Assembly: GCF_009835145.1 (NCBI RefSeq)
Contig: NZ_APKE01000001.1
Location: 1 to 64,000, forward strand
Reading direction: 5' to 3'
DNA: 64,000 bases
Origin: Profundibacterium mesophilum KAUST100406-0324
GTDB taxonomy: Bacteria > Pseudomonadota > Alphaproteobacteria > Rhodobacterales > Rhodobacteraceae
Shown: positions 39,214-46,899 of the stretch, one piece after another
How positions within the stretch are numbered: position 1 is the first letter of the stretch
Layout of the letters: every line of letters begins with the position of its first letter
Translations under genes and position numbers: made by a program
The notes under the pieces: model-generated
Told to the model about the DNA's origin: nothing
What the model saw: only the letters and a program-made list of their open reading frames with translations
Databases searched by the model: none

Positions 39214-39960
39214 TCAACTCGCCGAAGCGCGCAGAAGCCGCATCCGCCCCTCGGGGATCGCGGCCACCTCGAGTGCGGTGAAGACATGCACGGTATCGAG
39301 CGACCGGTCGATGACGGCGTGATCGCCCACCCATCCGCCCATCGCCAGATAGGCGCGCAGGAGCGCCGGGGTGGCACGCGCCGCGCGCTTGAGATCCGGG
39401 CGTTCGGGCGCGATGCTCGTGAAAGGGACGACTTCCCGCGCCTTCGGCTCCGGCCGCCAGGATGCAGGGCCGAGGTGCCGCGCCAGCAGAAGGCCGAACG
39501 CATCGGCGTAGAGCGTCGGATCGGCGCCCCTGAAGGAGGTGCAGCCAAAAAGCATTCCCGCCCCGCGCGTCTCGATGAGCCTGGTCAGCGCGCCCCAGGC
39601 CAGGCGCACGATGTCCGGATCGCCCCGCCCCGGCGCCGCGCAGAAGCGCCCGAGCTCCGCCATCGGCCCGCCATAGGCGGCAAGGCCCGACAGGTCGTAG
39701 AATTGCGCCGAGTAGCTCCCGCCGATCTCGGCCCCGCGGGTCAGGAAGAGCAAGCGGAAACATCCCACCAGGGTGCCGCTTTCCCGCTCCTCGATCAGCA
39801 CATGGGTGCAGCGCGCGTCGAACGCATCCGCATCGCACCGATCGGCATCGCCCCGCTCCGCGAGAAAGGCCTGCCCGCGCAGCCTTTGCGCCGCGGCGAC
39901 ATCGCCGGCGTCCTGCGCCAGGCGCGCCCGCAGGGCGCCTTTTTCCAGTATGATCTGCAC
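39214..39960 (-). CDS. olsB: L-ornithine N-acyltransferase OlsB (GNAT fold)
   Basis: Transfers a 3-hydroxyacyl chain from acyl-carrier protein to ornithine, the first step of ornithine-lipid synthesis. The 248-residue protein has the OlsB/hemolysin-like acetyltransferase pattern: RLRGQAFL near the N-terminus, CTHVLIEE and VGCFRLL strands, YSAQFYDLS, ELGRFCAAP and the LFGCTSFRGADP block. I propose the GTG at 39960 as start because homology-like sequence begins there; the frame extends upstream without conserved features. The second enzyme OlsA is not nearby. Ornithine lipids are phosphorus-free, common in rhodobacters under phosphate limitation. Confidence 0.82.
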   Translation of the reverse strand: MQIILEKGALRARLAQDAGDVAAAQRLRGQAFLAERGDADRCDADAFDARCTHVLIEERESGTLVGCFRLLFLTRGAEIGGSYSAQFYDLSGLAAYGGPMAELGRFCAAPGRGDPDIVRLAWGALTRLIETRGAGMLFGCTSFRGADPTLYADAFGLLLARHLGPASWRPEPKAREVVPFTSIAPERPDLKRAARATPALLRAYLAMGGWVGDHAVIDRSLDTVHVFTALEVAAIPEGRMRLLRASAS

Positions 39961-40063
39961 TGCCGCGGTCCCGCATCTTGGTTCACATGCCTGAAAACTT
40001 ACATGGCACGAGGACGGTTTCGTTTCGCAGACCCTTACCGACAAGCCCAGGAGGAGACAACGC

Positions 40064-40465
40064 GTGCAAGAGTTCACGAGAACCGACGAGGAATGGCGCG
40101 CCGCGCTCGATCCACTTGCCTACAGGGTCCTGCGCCGTGGCGGCACCGAGCGCGCGCACAGCCATCCTGGCTTTCCCGGCGGACGGGGGCATTTTGCCTG
40201 CACGGGATGCGGGGCACCGCTTTTCGACGGTTCCCGCAAGTTCGACAGCCGCACCGGCTGGCCCTCCTTCTGGCAGTCGATCGAGGATGCCGTCGCCGAG
40301 CGCGCCGAGCGCAAGTGGCTGCTGAGCCGAACCGAGGTGAGCTGTGCCTCCTGCGGCTCGCATCTGGGCCATGTCTTCGAGGACGGCCCCGCGCCCACGG
40401 GCCTGCGCTACTGCATCAACGGCGTGGCGCTTGCCTTCGTTCCGGCGGCCGGGCGCGCGGGCTAG
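40064..40465 (+). CDS. msrB: Peptide-methionine (R)-S-oxide reductase MsrB
   Basis: Repairs methionine-R-sulfoxide in proteins. The 133-residue protein contains the zinc site CTGC (46-49) and CASC (94-97), the substrate block FDSRTGWPSFW, and the catalytic cysteine C117 in RYCIN. GTG at 40064 is the start, with AGGAGGAG a few bases upstream. It diverges from olsB (103-base gap) and converges on bamE with only 9 bases between. Confidence 0.96.
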   Translation: MQEFTRTDEEWRAALDPLAYRVLRRGGTERAHSHPGFPGGRGHFACTGCGAPLFDGSRKFDSRTGWPSFWQSIEDAVAERAERKWLLSRTEVSCASCGSHLGHVFEDGPAPTGLRYCINGVALAFVPAAGRAG

Positions 40466-40474
40466 CACGCGGCC

Positions 40475-40921
40475 TCAGTCGACGAAATTACCGGCCTCGA
40501 AATTGCCGATATTGCCGAAGAGCTGACTGAGGAAGCCGACGCCCTTCACGTTGGCTTCCGTCACCCGCCGCGACAGCGCGACGACGCGCCCCTCGCGCAG
40601 GCCGAAGCGTTCGATGTTCTCAACCGTGCCCGCCGGCGTGAAGCTGATCGCCACCACCTCGCGATCGATTTCCTCCGGGGCGCGATAGGCGAACTGGCGA
40701 AAGCGGCTCTGCACGTAGTACCAGCCGCCATCGCCGAGAAGTCCGGCCGAGGTCGGCGTGCCGATCGCCTGGGCGACCGTGTCGCGCGTGTCGACGCCAA
40801 CCTGCAGGGTCGCGAGATCCTCGTCGACCGGCACATAGCCGTGGTTGCGGTAGACCGAGGAGCATCCCGCCACGAGCAGCAACAGTCCGGCGGCAACGGC
40901 GCCCTTCGTCCAACGTGCCAT
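40475..40921 (-). CDS. bamE: Outer-membrane lipoprotein BamE (SmpA/OmlA family)
   Basis: Accessory lipoprotein of the BAM complex that folds outer-membrane barrels. The 148-residue precursor has a lipobox LVAGC with lipidated C20. The mature part shows the SmpA/OmlA pattern: HGYVP, GVDTRDTVAQAIGTPT, GGWYYVQSRFRQ and an AISFTPAGTVENI strand. A C-terminal ~25-residue tail is typical of rhodobacter BamE. It diverges from yceD across 73 bases, the usual alphaproteobacterial neighbour. Confidence 0.92.
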   Translation of the reverse strand: MARWTKGAVAAGLLLLVAGCSSVYRNHGYVPVDEDLATLQVGVDTRDTVAQAIGTPTSAGLLGDGGWYYVQSRFRQFAYRAPEEIDREVVAISFTPAGTVENIERFGLREGRVVALSRRVTEANVKGVGFLSQLFGNIGNFEAGNFVD

Positions 40922-40994
40922 CAGTGGATATTCCTCTCGCCTTGACCTTCGGGCCTCAGGGTCCGATTACAGAAGGAACTCCCCCTGAGCAAGA

Positions 40995-41561
40995 ATGGAT
41001 GCCTTTCGAATGGATGAGCGTGATCGAACCGGGCGTATCGTGCAACTGGGCGACGGTGCGCCGCGCCGCGAGCAGGATTTCGAAATCGTCCCAAACGCGC
41101 AGGATCGCGCGGCCCTCGCCGAGGCGCTCGGCATCCTCGCGGTCCGCAAATTGCGCTTCACCGGACGGCTCGTGCCCATTTCCCGGCGGGACTGGACACT
41201 CGAGGCCAAGCTGGGCGCGAGCGTGGTGCAGGAATGCGGCGTGACCTTGGCCCCGGTCACGAGCCGGATCGAGGAAACCGTGCGCCGCCGGTTCCTCACC
41301 GAGATGCCCCAGGTCGAGGCGGGCGGCGAGGTCGAGATGCCCGAGGACGAAACCATCGAACCCCTGCCGCAATCGGTCGACCTGACTGCGGTCCTGCACG
41401 AGGCGCTGGCCCTTGCCCTGCCCCCTTTCCCGCGCGCCGAGGGCGCCGATCTGGGAGAGGCGGTCTTCACTGAACCGGGCAAGGCGCCGATGCGTGACGA
41501 GGACGCGCGCCCCTTTGCCGACCTCGCCGCGCTGCGCGACAAGCTCGCCGGCAAGGACTGA
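40995..41561 (+). CDS. yceD: YceD family (DUF177) protein
   Basis: Cytoplasmic protein of 188 residues. DUF177 members are linked to 23S rRNA accumulation and normally sit just before rpmF. The LTGRLVPISRRDWTLEAKLGASVVQECGVTLAPV region (described by its L-R-x6-W spacing) and the acidic PQVEAGGEVEMPEDETIEPLP stretch near residues 105-125 are typical. ATG at 40995 is favoured; ATG at 41010 is possible. Here no rpmF, plsX or fabH follows; znuA begins on the other strand after 48 bases. Confidence 0.88.
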   Translation: MDAFRMDERDRTGRIVQLGDGAPRREQDFEIVPNAQDRAALAEALGILAVRKLRFTGRLVPISRRDWTLEAKLGASVVQECGVTLAPVTSRIEETVRRRFLTEMPQVEAGGEVEMPEDETIEPLPQSVDLTAVLHEALALALPPFPRAEGADLGEAVFTEPGKAPMRDEDARPFADLAALRDKLAGKD

Positions 41562-41609
41562 AGGCGCCGCCGCCCTCCGGAACGCGGCCGAATCGGGGCG
41601 ACGGGGGCC

Positions 41610-42620
41610 TCAGCCGGGGGCCAGGCAATCGGCGAGTTTGACGCTCAACTCGCGCAGCAGATCGGCGTAAAGCGCCGGGCCCGGCTCCCGCCCGGCACCC
41701 GCGGGATCGATTGTCACCTCGCGCACCTCCCGCCGGTCTAGGATCACCTCCCAGCTCGCGCGCGTCCGGCCCGGCTCATCGAGGACACAGACCGGCGCGC
41801 GTTGCTGCGCCATGTCGCGCAGGGCCGCCAGCCGCGCGGGGCCCGGATCGCGCGCATCGCTCAGCGTCACGGCACCCACGACATCGAGCGCGTAGCGCCG
41901 TTCGACATATTGCCAGGCATCATGCCCCACGAGAAGCGGTCGCGCGGCGAGGGGCGCGAGCCGGGCGGCGATCTCGTCGTCGAGCGCGGTCAGCGTGCCG
42001 GCGAGGCGCTCGGCATTGGCCGCGTAGCGCTCTGCATTCTCAGGATCGATCCGCGAGAGCGCGCCGGCAAGGGCCCTCCCCCAGATCACCGCGTTGCGCG
42101 GATCGAGCCAGGCATGCGGATCGATCCCGAGACCGTTCTCGTCGGAATGCCCATGGTCATGTCCATGCCCATCGTCGCTTCCATGCCCGTCCTCGTCCTC
42201 CTGCGACGAAGGCAGGCTCTCCTCGCGCGCCGCGAGAAGATGGGTGCCCGGCACATCGAGCAGCGACATCACCTCCGCGCCGGCGGCGAGCGAGACGATC
42301 GGGCCCTCCAGCGCGGGGTTGAGCGCGGGGCCGGCCCACACCACGAGATCGGCCTCCTGGAGCGCCGCCGCCTGCGAGGGACGCAGCGCGAAGGAATGCG
42401 CGCTCGCGTCGTCGCCGACCAGGAGCGAAGGATCGCTCACCCCTTCGGCAACCGCCGCGGCGATCGAATGAAGCGGCGCGATATCGGCCACGATGCGCGG
42501 CGCGGCGAATACCGCCGTCGGAATGGATGCCGCCAGCAATGGCAGCAGGATCGCGCGAAGGGGCCGCTTCAGGGCGGCGGCGGCGCGGTGCGGGGCAGCG
42601 AGGCTTGCATGATCTGTCAT
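41610..42620 (-). CDS. znuA: Zinc ABC transporter substrate-binding protein ZnuA
   Basis: Periplasmic zinc-capturing protein (cluster A-I). The 336-residue precursor has an N-terminal signal region (hydrophobic core about 22-38, cleavage near TAVFA). Predicted zinc histidines lie in PLHSI, DASAHSF and LVGHDAW, with a histidine/aspartate-rich flexible loop (about 143-160, HGSDDGHGHDHGH) characteristic of ZnuA. The ATG at 42620 is used; the frame extends across the Zur box and is rejected there. It diverges from zur with 65 bases between, and should be repressed by zinc-loaded Zur. Confidence 0.93.
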   Translation of the reverse strand: MTDHASLAAPHRAAAALKRPLRAILLPLLAASIPTAVFAAPRIVADIAPLHSIAAAVAEGVSDPSLLVGDDASAHSFALRPSQAAALQEADLVVWAGPALNPALEGPIVSLAAGAEVMSLLDVPGTHLLAAREESLPSSQEDEDGHGSDDGHGHDHGHSDENGLGIDPHAWLDPRNAVIWGRALAGALSRIDPENAERYAANAERLAGTLTALDDEIAARLAPLAARPLLVGHDAWQYVERRYALDVVGAVTLSDARDPGPARLAALRDMAQQRAPVCVLDEPGRTRASWEVILDRREVREVTIDPAGAGREPGPALYADLLRELSVKLADCLAPG

Positions 42621-42636
42621 GGCGCGGTTGCTAGAA

Positions 42637-42654
42637 GATACGTTATAATATATC
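42637..42654. promoter_or_regulatory. Zur-box-like palindrome
   Basis: GATACGTTATAATATATC is an imperfect 18-bp palindrome (14 of 18 positions symmetric) centred between znuA and zur, closely resembling known alphaproteobacterial Zur boxes of the GTTATAA core. It contains a TATAAT-like hexamer (42644-42649) so bound Zur would cover promoter elements. It is a clear AT-rich island in GC-rich sequence. Confidence 0.85.
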
Positions 42655-42685
42655 AACCGGTTTTCTGACCAGACAGGAGCACGCA

Positions 42686-43198
42686 ATGCCGCCGACCGTC
42701 TTCCAGACGCATGACCATGCCGCCTGCATTACCGGCGCGCTGCATGCCGCGCAGCGCATCTGCGAGGATGGCGGGGTCCGCCTGACCCCGGTGCGCCGGC
42801 GTGTGCTCGAATTGCTGCTGTGCGACCACAAGGCCATGGGAGCCTACGAGATCCTCGCACGATTGCGCGATGAAGGGCTCGGCTCGCAGCCGCCGGCGGT
42901 CTACCGCGCGCTCGATTTCCTCGGGCGCCACGGCCTCGTGCACAAGGTCGAGAAGATCAACGCCTTCGTCGCCTGCATCCGGCCCGGGGTGCGCCATGCC
43001 CCGGCATTCCTGATCTGCCGTGGCTGCGACGCGGTCAGCGAGGAGGTCGCGGCACGTGGCGCCGGCGCGCCGCTCTCGCCCGCCGCCGCCGCCTCCGGCT
43101 TCGAGGTCGAAACACTCGTGGTCGAGGCGATCGGCCTCTGCCCGGCCTGCCGGATGCCGGATTCCGATGGCGTGCCCGCCGGGCAAGCCGACACATGA
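42686..43198 (+). CDS. zur: Zinc uptake regulator Zur (Fur family)
   Basis: Zinc-responsive repressor of zinc import. The 170-residue protein has a Fur winged helix (LTPVRRRVLELLL, about 31-43; QPPAVYRALDFLGRHGLV with the recognition helix, about 72-89) and a C-terminal dimer domain with the structural zinc pairs CRGC and CPAC and metal-site histidines. ACAGGAG precedes ATG at 42686. It heads zur-znuC-znuB, overlapping znuC by four bases, so it is autoregulated if the box at 42637-42654 is real. Confidence 0.93.
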   Translation: MPPTVFQTHDHAACITGALHAAQRICEDGGVRLTPVRRRVLELLLCDHKAMGAYEILARLRDEGLGSQPPAVYRALDFLGRHGLVHKVEKINAFVACIRPGVRHAPAFLICRGCDAVSEEVAARGAGAPLSPAAAASGFEVETLVVEAIGLCPACRMPDSDGVPAGQADT

Positions 43199-44028
43199 GC
43201 GCCCTCGTCGCGATCGAGGGGCTGCGCGTCCGGCACGGTGCGCAGACGGTTCTCGACGATGTCGATCTTCGCATCGCCAAGGGAGAGATCGTCACGGTGC
43301 TCGGACCGAACGGCTCCGGCAAGACGACCCTGATGCGCGCGATCCTCGGCGCGGTTCCGCTCGCCGGCGGACGGATCACGCACGCGCCGCGCCTGCGCAT
43401 CGGCTACGTCCCGCAAAAGCTCGCCCTGAGCCCCAGCCTGCCGCTCAGCGTGTCCCGCTTCCTGTCCCTGCCCACCCGCAGGAGCGTCCGCGCGTGCCGT
43501 GCGGCCCTTGCCGAGGCGGATGTGGCGGGGCTCGAGACGCGGGAAATCGCATCCCTCTCCGGCGGACAGCTGCAGCGTGTCCTGCTGGCCCGCGCCCTCC
43601 TGGGCGATCCGCAGCTCCTGATCCTCGACGAGCCGACCACCGGGCTCGATCAGCCCGGCGCGGCAGAGTTCTACCGCCGGATCGAGACGCTGCGCGCGGC
43701 GCGGGGCTGCGCGGTGCTGATGGTCAGCCATGATCTGCATGTCGTGATGAGCGCATCCGACAGGGTGATCTGCCTGAACGGGCATATCTGCTGCAGCGGC
43801 AGTCCGCAGGCCGTCGCCTCCGCGCCGGAATATCGCGCGCTGTTCGGCACCGGGACGGGCGGGGCGCTGGCGCTCTATCGCCATTCACATGATCACAGCC
43901 ACGATCACGGATGCGACCACGACCACGGACACTCCGACGGCGCCGATCCCGGCGGCGGCGCGGGCCATGCCCATGGCGCCCCGGCGCGCCCATCCGCGCA
44001 AGAGACGCGGCGCGGGGTGGTCCGATGA
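43195..44028 (+). CDS. znuC: Zinc ABC transporter ATP-binding protein ZnuC with histidine-rich tail
   Basis: Energises zinc import. The 277-residue ATPase has Walker A GPNGSGKTT (about 38-46), Q-loop YVPQKLAL, signature LSGGQLQRVLLARALL and Walker B LLILDEPTTG, then H-loop VSHD. After the usual ZnuC end the protein continues with about 45 residues dense in histidine (HSHDHSHDHG, HDHGHSDG, HAHG), likely a cytosolic zinc-binding tail. It overlaps zur and znuB by four bases on either side. Confidence 0.94.
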   Translation: MSALVAIEGLRVRHGAQTVLDDVDLRIAKGEIVTVLGPNGSGKTTLMRAILGAVPLAGGRITHAPRLRIGYVPQKLALSPSLPLSVSRFLSLPTRRSVRACRAALAEADVAGLETREIASLSGGQLQRVLLARALLGDPQLLILDEPTTGLDQPGAAEFYRRIETLRAARGCAVLMVSHDLHVVMSASDRVICLNGHICCSGSPQAVASAPEYRALFGTGTGGALALYRHSHDHSHDHGCDHDHGHSDGADPGGGAGHAHGAPARPSAQETRRGVVR

Positions 44029-44825
44029 TCGCCGGCCTGCTCGACGATTTCATGATCCGGGCCACGCTCGCGGGGCTCGGCGTGGCGTTCGCGGCCGCGC
44101 CGCTCGGCTGCTTCGTCGTGTGGCGCCGAATGGCCTATTTCGGTGACGCGACGGCCCATGCCGCCTTGCTGGGCGTGGCCCTGTCGCTTGCCTTGTCACT
44201 CCCGGTCCTGGCCGGCGTTCTCGCGGTCGCGCTGGGCATGGCCCTGACAGTCAGCCTGCTCTCGGGCCAACACCAGGGCACCGACAGCCTGCTTGGCGTC
44301 CTGTCGCATGGCGCGCTGGCCATCGGCCTCGTCGCGGTCAGCTTCGTAAGCGGTGTGAGGGTCGATCTGTCGGCCTATCTCTTCGGCGACATCCTGTCGG
44401 TCCGGCCGGCGGACATCGCCGTGATCTGGGGCGGCGCGATCCTCGTGGCGGGACTCATCGCCTGGCGCTGGTCGGTGTTGCTGCTCGCGACGCTGGGCGA
44501 GGACCTGGCGCGGGCCGGCGGGGTCGATCCGCGGCGCGAGCAGCTTGTCCTCACGCTCACGCTCGCCATCACCGTGGCGGTGGCGATCAAGGTCGTGGGG
44601 GCCCTTCTGATCGGCGCGATGCTGATCATTCCGGCGGCCGCCGCCCGCTTCCTGGCCCGCAGCCCCGAGGCCATGGCCGTCATCGCCGCGCTGATGGCGG
44701 CGGTCTCCGTTCTGGCCGGGCTCCGGGGCGCGATGCTCTTCGACACGCCCGCCGGGCCGAGCATCGTCACGGCCGCGACGCTTCTCTTTGCCCTAGCCGG
44801 TCTCGCCGGGCGGCTGCGCGGCTGA
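44025..44825 (+). CDS. znuB: Zinc ABC transporter permease ZnuB
   Basis: Inner-membrane channel subunit, ABC-3 family. The 266-residue protein has about eight helices and the family motifs MAYFGDATAHAALLGVAL (residues about 32-49) and GALLIGAMLIIPAAAARFLAR. ATG at 44025 overlaps the znuC stop. Its last 33 bases overlap the end of mccA on the other strand, so the two convergent transcripts share their 3' coding ends. Confidence 0.94.
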   Translation: MIAGLLDDFMIRATLAGLGVAFAAAPLGCFVVWRRMAYFGDATAHAALLGVALSLALSLPVLAGVLAVALGMALTVSLLSGQHQGTDSLLGVLSHGALAIGLVAVSFVSGVRVDLSAYLFGDILSVRPADIAVIWGGAILVAGLIAWRWSVLLLATLGEDLARAGGVDPRREQLVLTLTLAITVAVAIKVVGALLIGAMLIIPAAAARFLARSPEAMAVIAALMAAVSVLAGLRGAMLFDTPAGPSIVTAATLLFALAGLAGRLRG

Positions 44826-46892
44826 TCCCGCCGCGCCCGGTGCCAAGGGTGCAGGATCGGCCGGCGCAAGCGCCAGCAGGATGTCGCCATCGCTGACCTG
44901 CGCGCCCTCGGGAACCATGATCCGCTCGACGGTTCCGGCGCGCGGTGCCGTCAGCGCATGCTCCATCTTCATCGCCTCGAGTACGACAAGCACATCCCCC
45001 TCGGCAACCTGTGCGCCCTCCTCGGTACGCAGCAGCTTCACCGTTCCGGGCATGGGCGCCGCGATATGATCGCCCCCGGGTCCGGCGCCATCCACCACGG
45101 CAAGCGGATCGCGCCGGGTGAAGCGGTGCGCCCGGCCTTCGGCAAAGACGGTGATCTCGTCGCCCGCCCGGTCGATCACGACCTCGCTCATGTGATCGTC
45201 CAGGATGACGCGCCATGCGCCCCCGCCCTCCGGCCCCGGCGCGAGGCTGAGCGCGAGAGTATCGGCCCCTTCCGCGCCCCGGGGCGTCACCTCGTAGCGG
45301 TCCGGGCCTGGCAGGGCGATCAGCAGATCGAGCGCCTCTCCCTCTGCGATCAGGGACACCGGCTGACATCCCATCCCCCACAGCCGCCAGCCGCGCAGCG
45401 CCTGCCACGGCGATCCTCGCCCGGCGCCAGAGGGGCCCGGCTCGCCCGGCAGGGCGCCCAGCGCCGCGATCCCGGCCAGCGCCACGATCAGCGGCGTCGG
45501 CGCCGGTTCGTGCGAAAGCGCCGCGAGGTCGCGCGCGATCAATCCGGTATCGACTTCGCCCGCCGCGAATCCCTCATGCGCCGCAAGCGCCCGCAGGAAC
45601 GCGGCGTTGGTGACGGTCCCCGCGATGCGCAGCTCACCAAGCGCGCGGCCCAGCGCCGCCAGCGCGGTGTCCCGGTCGGCGCCGTGCACGATGAGCTTGG
45701 CGATCATCGGATCGTACCAGGGGCTGATCTCGTCGCCGGCGCGCACGCCCGCATCGACGCGCACCGGGCCGCGCTCGAAAAGGGCCGCTCCCGGCGGCAG
45801 GTCCAGACGCCGCAGCCGGCCCGTGGCCGGAAGGAAGCCGCGCGGCACGTCCTCGGCATAGAGCCGCGCCTCGAAAGCGTGACCATTGATGCGAAGATCG
45901 TCCTGCTCGAAGGGCAGCGGGGCGCCGGCCGCAATCCGCAACTGCAATTCCACGAGGTCGAGACCGGTGATCGCCTCGGTGACCGGATGCTCGACCTGCA
46001 ACCGCGTGTTCATTTCCATGAACCAGAAGCGGTCCTCGGCAAGCCCGGCTGAGCCGTCGGCGATGAACTCGACGGTGCCTGCCCCGACATAGCCGATCGC
46101 CCGCGCCGCCTCGACCGCGGCGCGGCCCATCGCGTTGCGCACCCCTTCGGTCATGCCGGGCGCCGGGGCCTCCTCGATCACCTTCTGATGGCGCCGCTGC
46201 AGCGAGCAGTCCCGCTCGAAGAGGTGAGTGACATTGCCATGCCCGTCGGCGAAGACCTGGATCTCGACATGGCGCGGGCTGGTCACGTATTTCTCCACGA
46301 GGACCGCGGGGTCGCCGAAGGCCGCCTGCCCTTCGCGCTGTGCCGATGCGAGGGCCTCGGCGAAATCGCCGGCCTTCTCGACAAGGCGCATCCCCTTGCC
46401 GCCGCCGCCCGCACGCGCCTTGATCAGGACCGGGTAGCCGATCCCGTCGGCGGCATCCGCCAGAACTTGCGGCGACTGGTCCGCGCCATGATAGCCGGGC
46501 ACCACGGGCACGCCGGCGCGCTCCATGAGCGCCTTCGCCGCATCCTTGAGCCCCATGGCGCGGATCGCCGAGGCCGGCGGGCCGACGAAAACGAGACCGG
46601 CGGCCTCGACCGCTTCGACGAACTCGGGATTCTCGGACAGGAAACCGTAACCGGGATGGATCGCCTGCGCGCCGCTGCGCCGCGCGGCCGCGATGATCGC
46701 CTCGCCATCGAGATAGCTCTGCGCGGACGGCGCCGGGCCGATCCGCACCGCCTCATGCGCCATCTCGACATGGAGATCGTGCGCATTCGCGTCCGAGTGG
46801 ACGGCCACGGTCCGCAAGCCCATGCGCCGCGCGGTCGCGATGATCCGGCAGGCGATCTCGCCGCGGTTGGCAATCAGGATCTTGGTGAACAT
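44793..46892 (-). CDS. mccA: Methylcrotonyl-CoA carboxylase biotin-containing alpha subunit
   Basis: ATP- and biotin-dependent carboxylation of 3-methylcrotonyl-CoA in leucine breakdown. The 699-residue protein starts MFTKILIANRGEIACRI, followed by biotin carboxylase with GGGGKGM ATP loop and EMNTRLQVEHPVTE, a BT linker, and a C-terminal biotinyl domain with the biotin lysine in EAMKM (about residue 642). Substrate is assigned from its neighbours mccB and ivd; sequence alone could also fit propionyl- or geranyl-CoA carboxylase. It follows mccB by 7 bases. Confidence 0.9.
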   Translation of the reverse strand: MFTKILIANRGEIACRIIATARRMGLRTVAVHSDANAHDLHVEMAHEAVRIGPAPSAQSYLDGEAIIAAARRSGAQAIHPGYGFLSENPEFVEAVEAAGLVFVGPPASAIRAMGLKDAAKALMERAGVPVVPGYHGADQSPQVLADAADGIGYPVLIKARAGGGGKGMRLVEKAGDFAEALASAQREGQAAFGDPAVLVEKYVTSPRHVEIQVFADGHGNVTHLFERDCSLQRRHQKVIEEAPAPGMTEGVRNAMGRAAVEAARAIGYVGAGTVEFIADGSAGLAEDRFWFMEMNTRLQVEHPVTEAITGLDLVELQLRIAAGAPLPFEQDDLRINGHAFEARLYAEDVPRGFLPATGRLRRLDLPPGAALFERGPVRVDAGVRAGDEISPWYDPMIAKLIVHGADRDTALAALGRALGELRIAGTVTNAAFLRALAAHEGFAAGEVDTGLIARDLAALSHEPAPTPLIVALAGIAALGALPGEPGPSGAGRGSPWQALRGWRLWGMGCQPVSLIAEGEALDLLIALPGPDRYEVTPRGAEGADTLALSLAPGPEGGGAWRVILDDHMSEVVIDRAGDEITVFAEGRAHRFTRRDPLAVVDGAGPGGDHIAAPMPGTVKLLRTEEGAQVAEGDVLVVLEAMKMEHALTAPRAGTVERIMVPEGAQVSDGDILLALAPADPAPLAPGAAGSAAQPPGETG

Positions 46893-46899
46893 GGCGATC

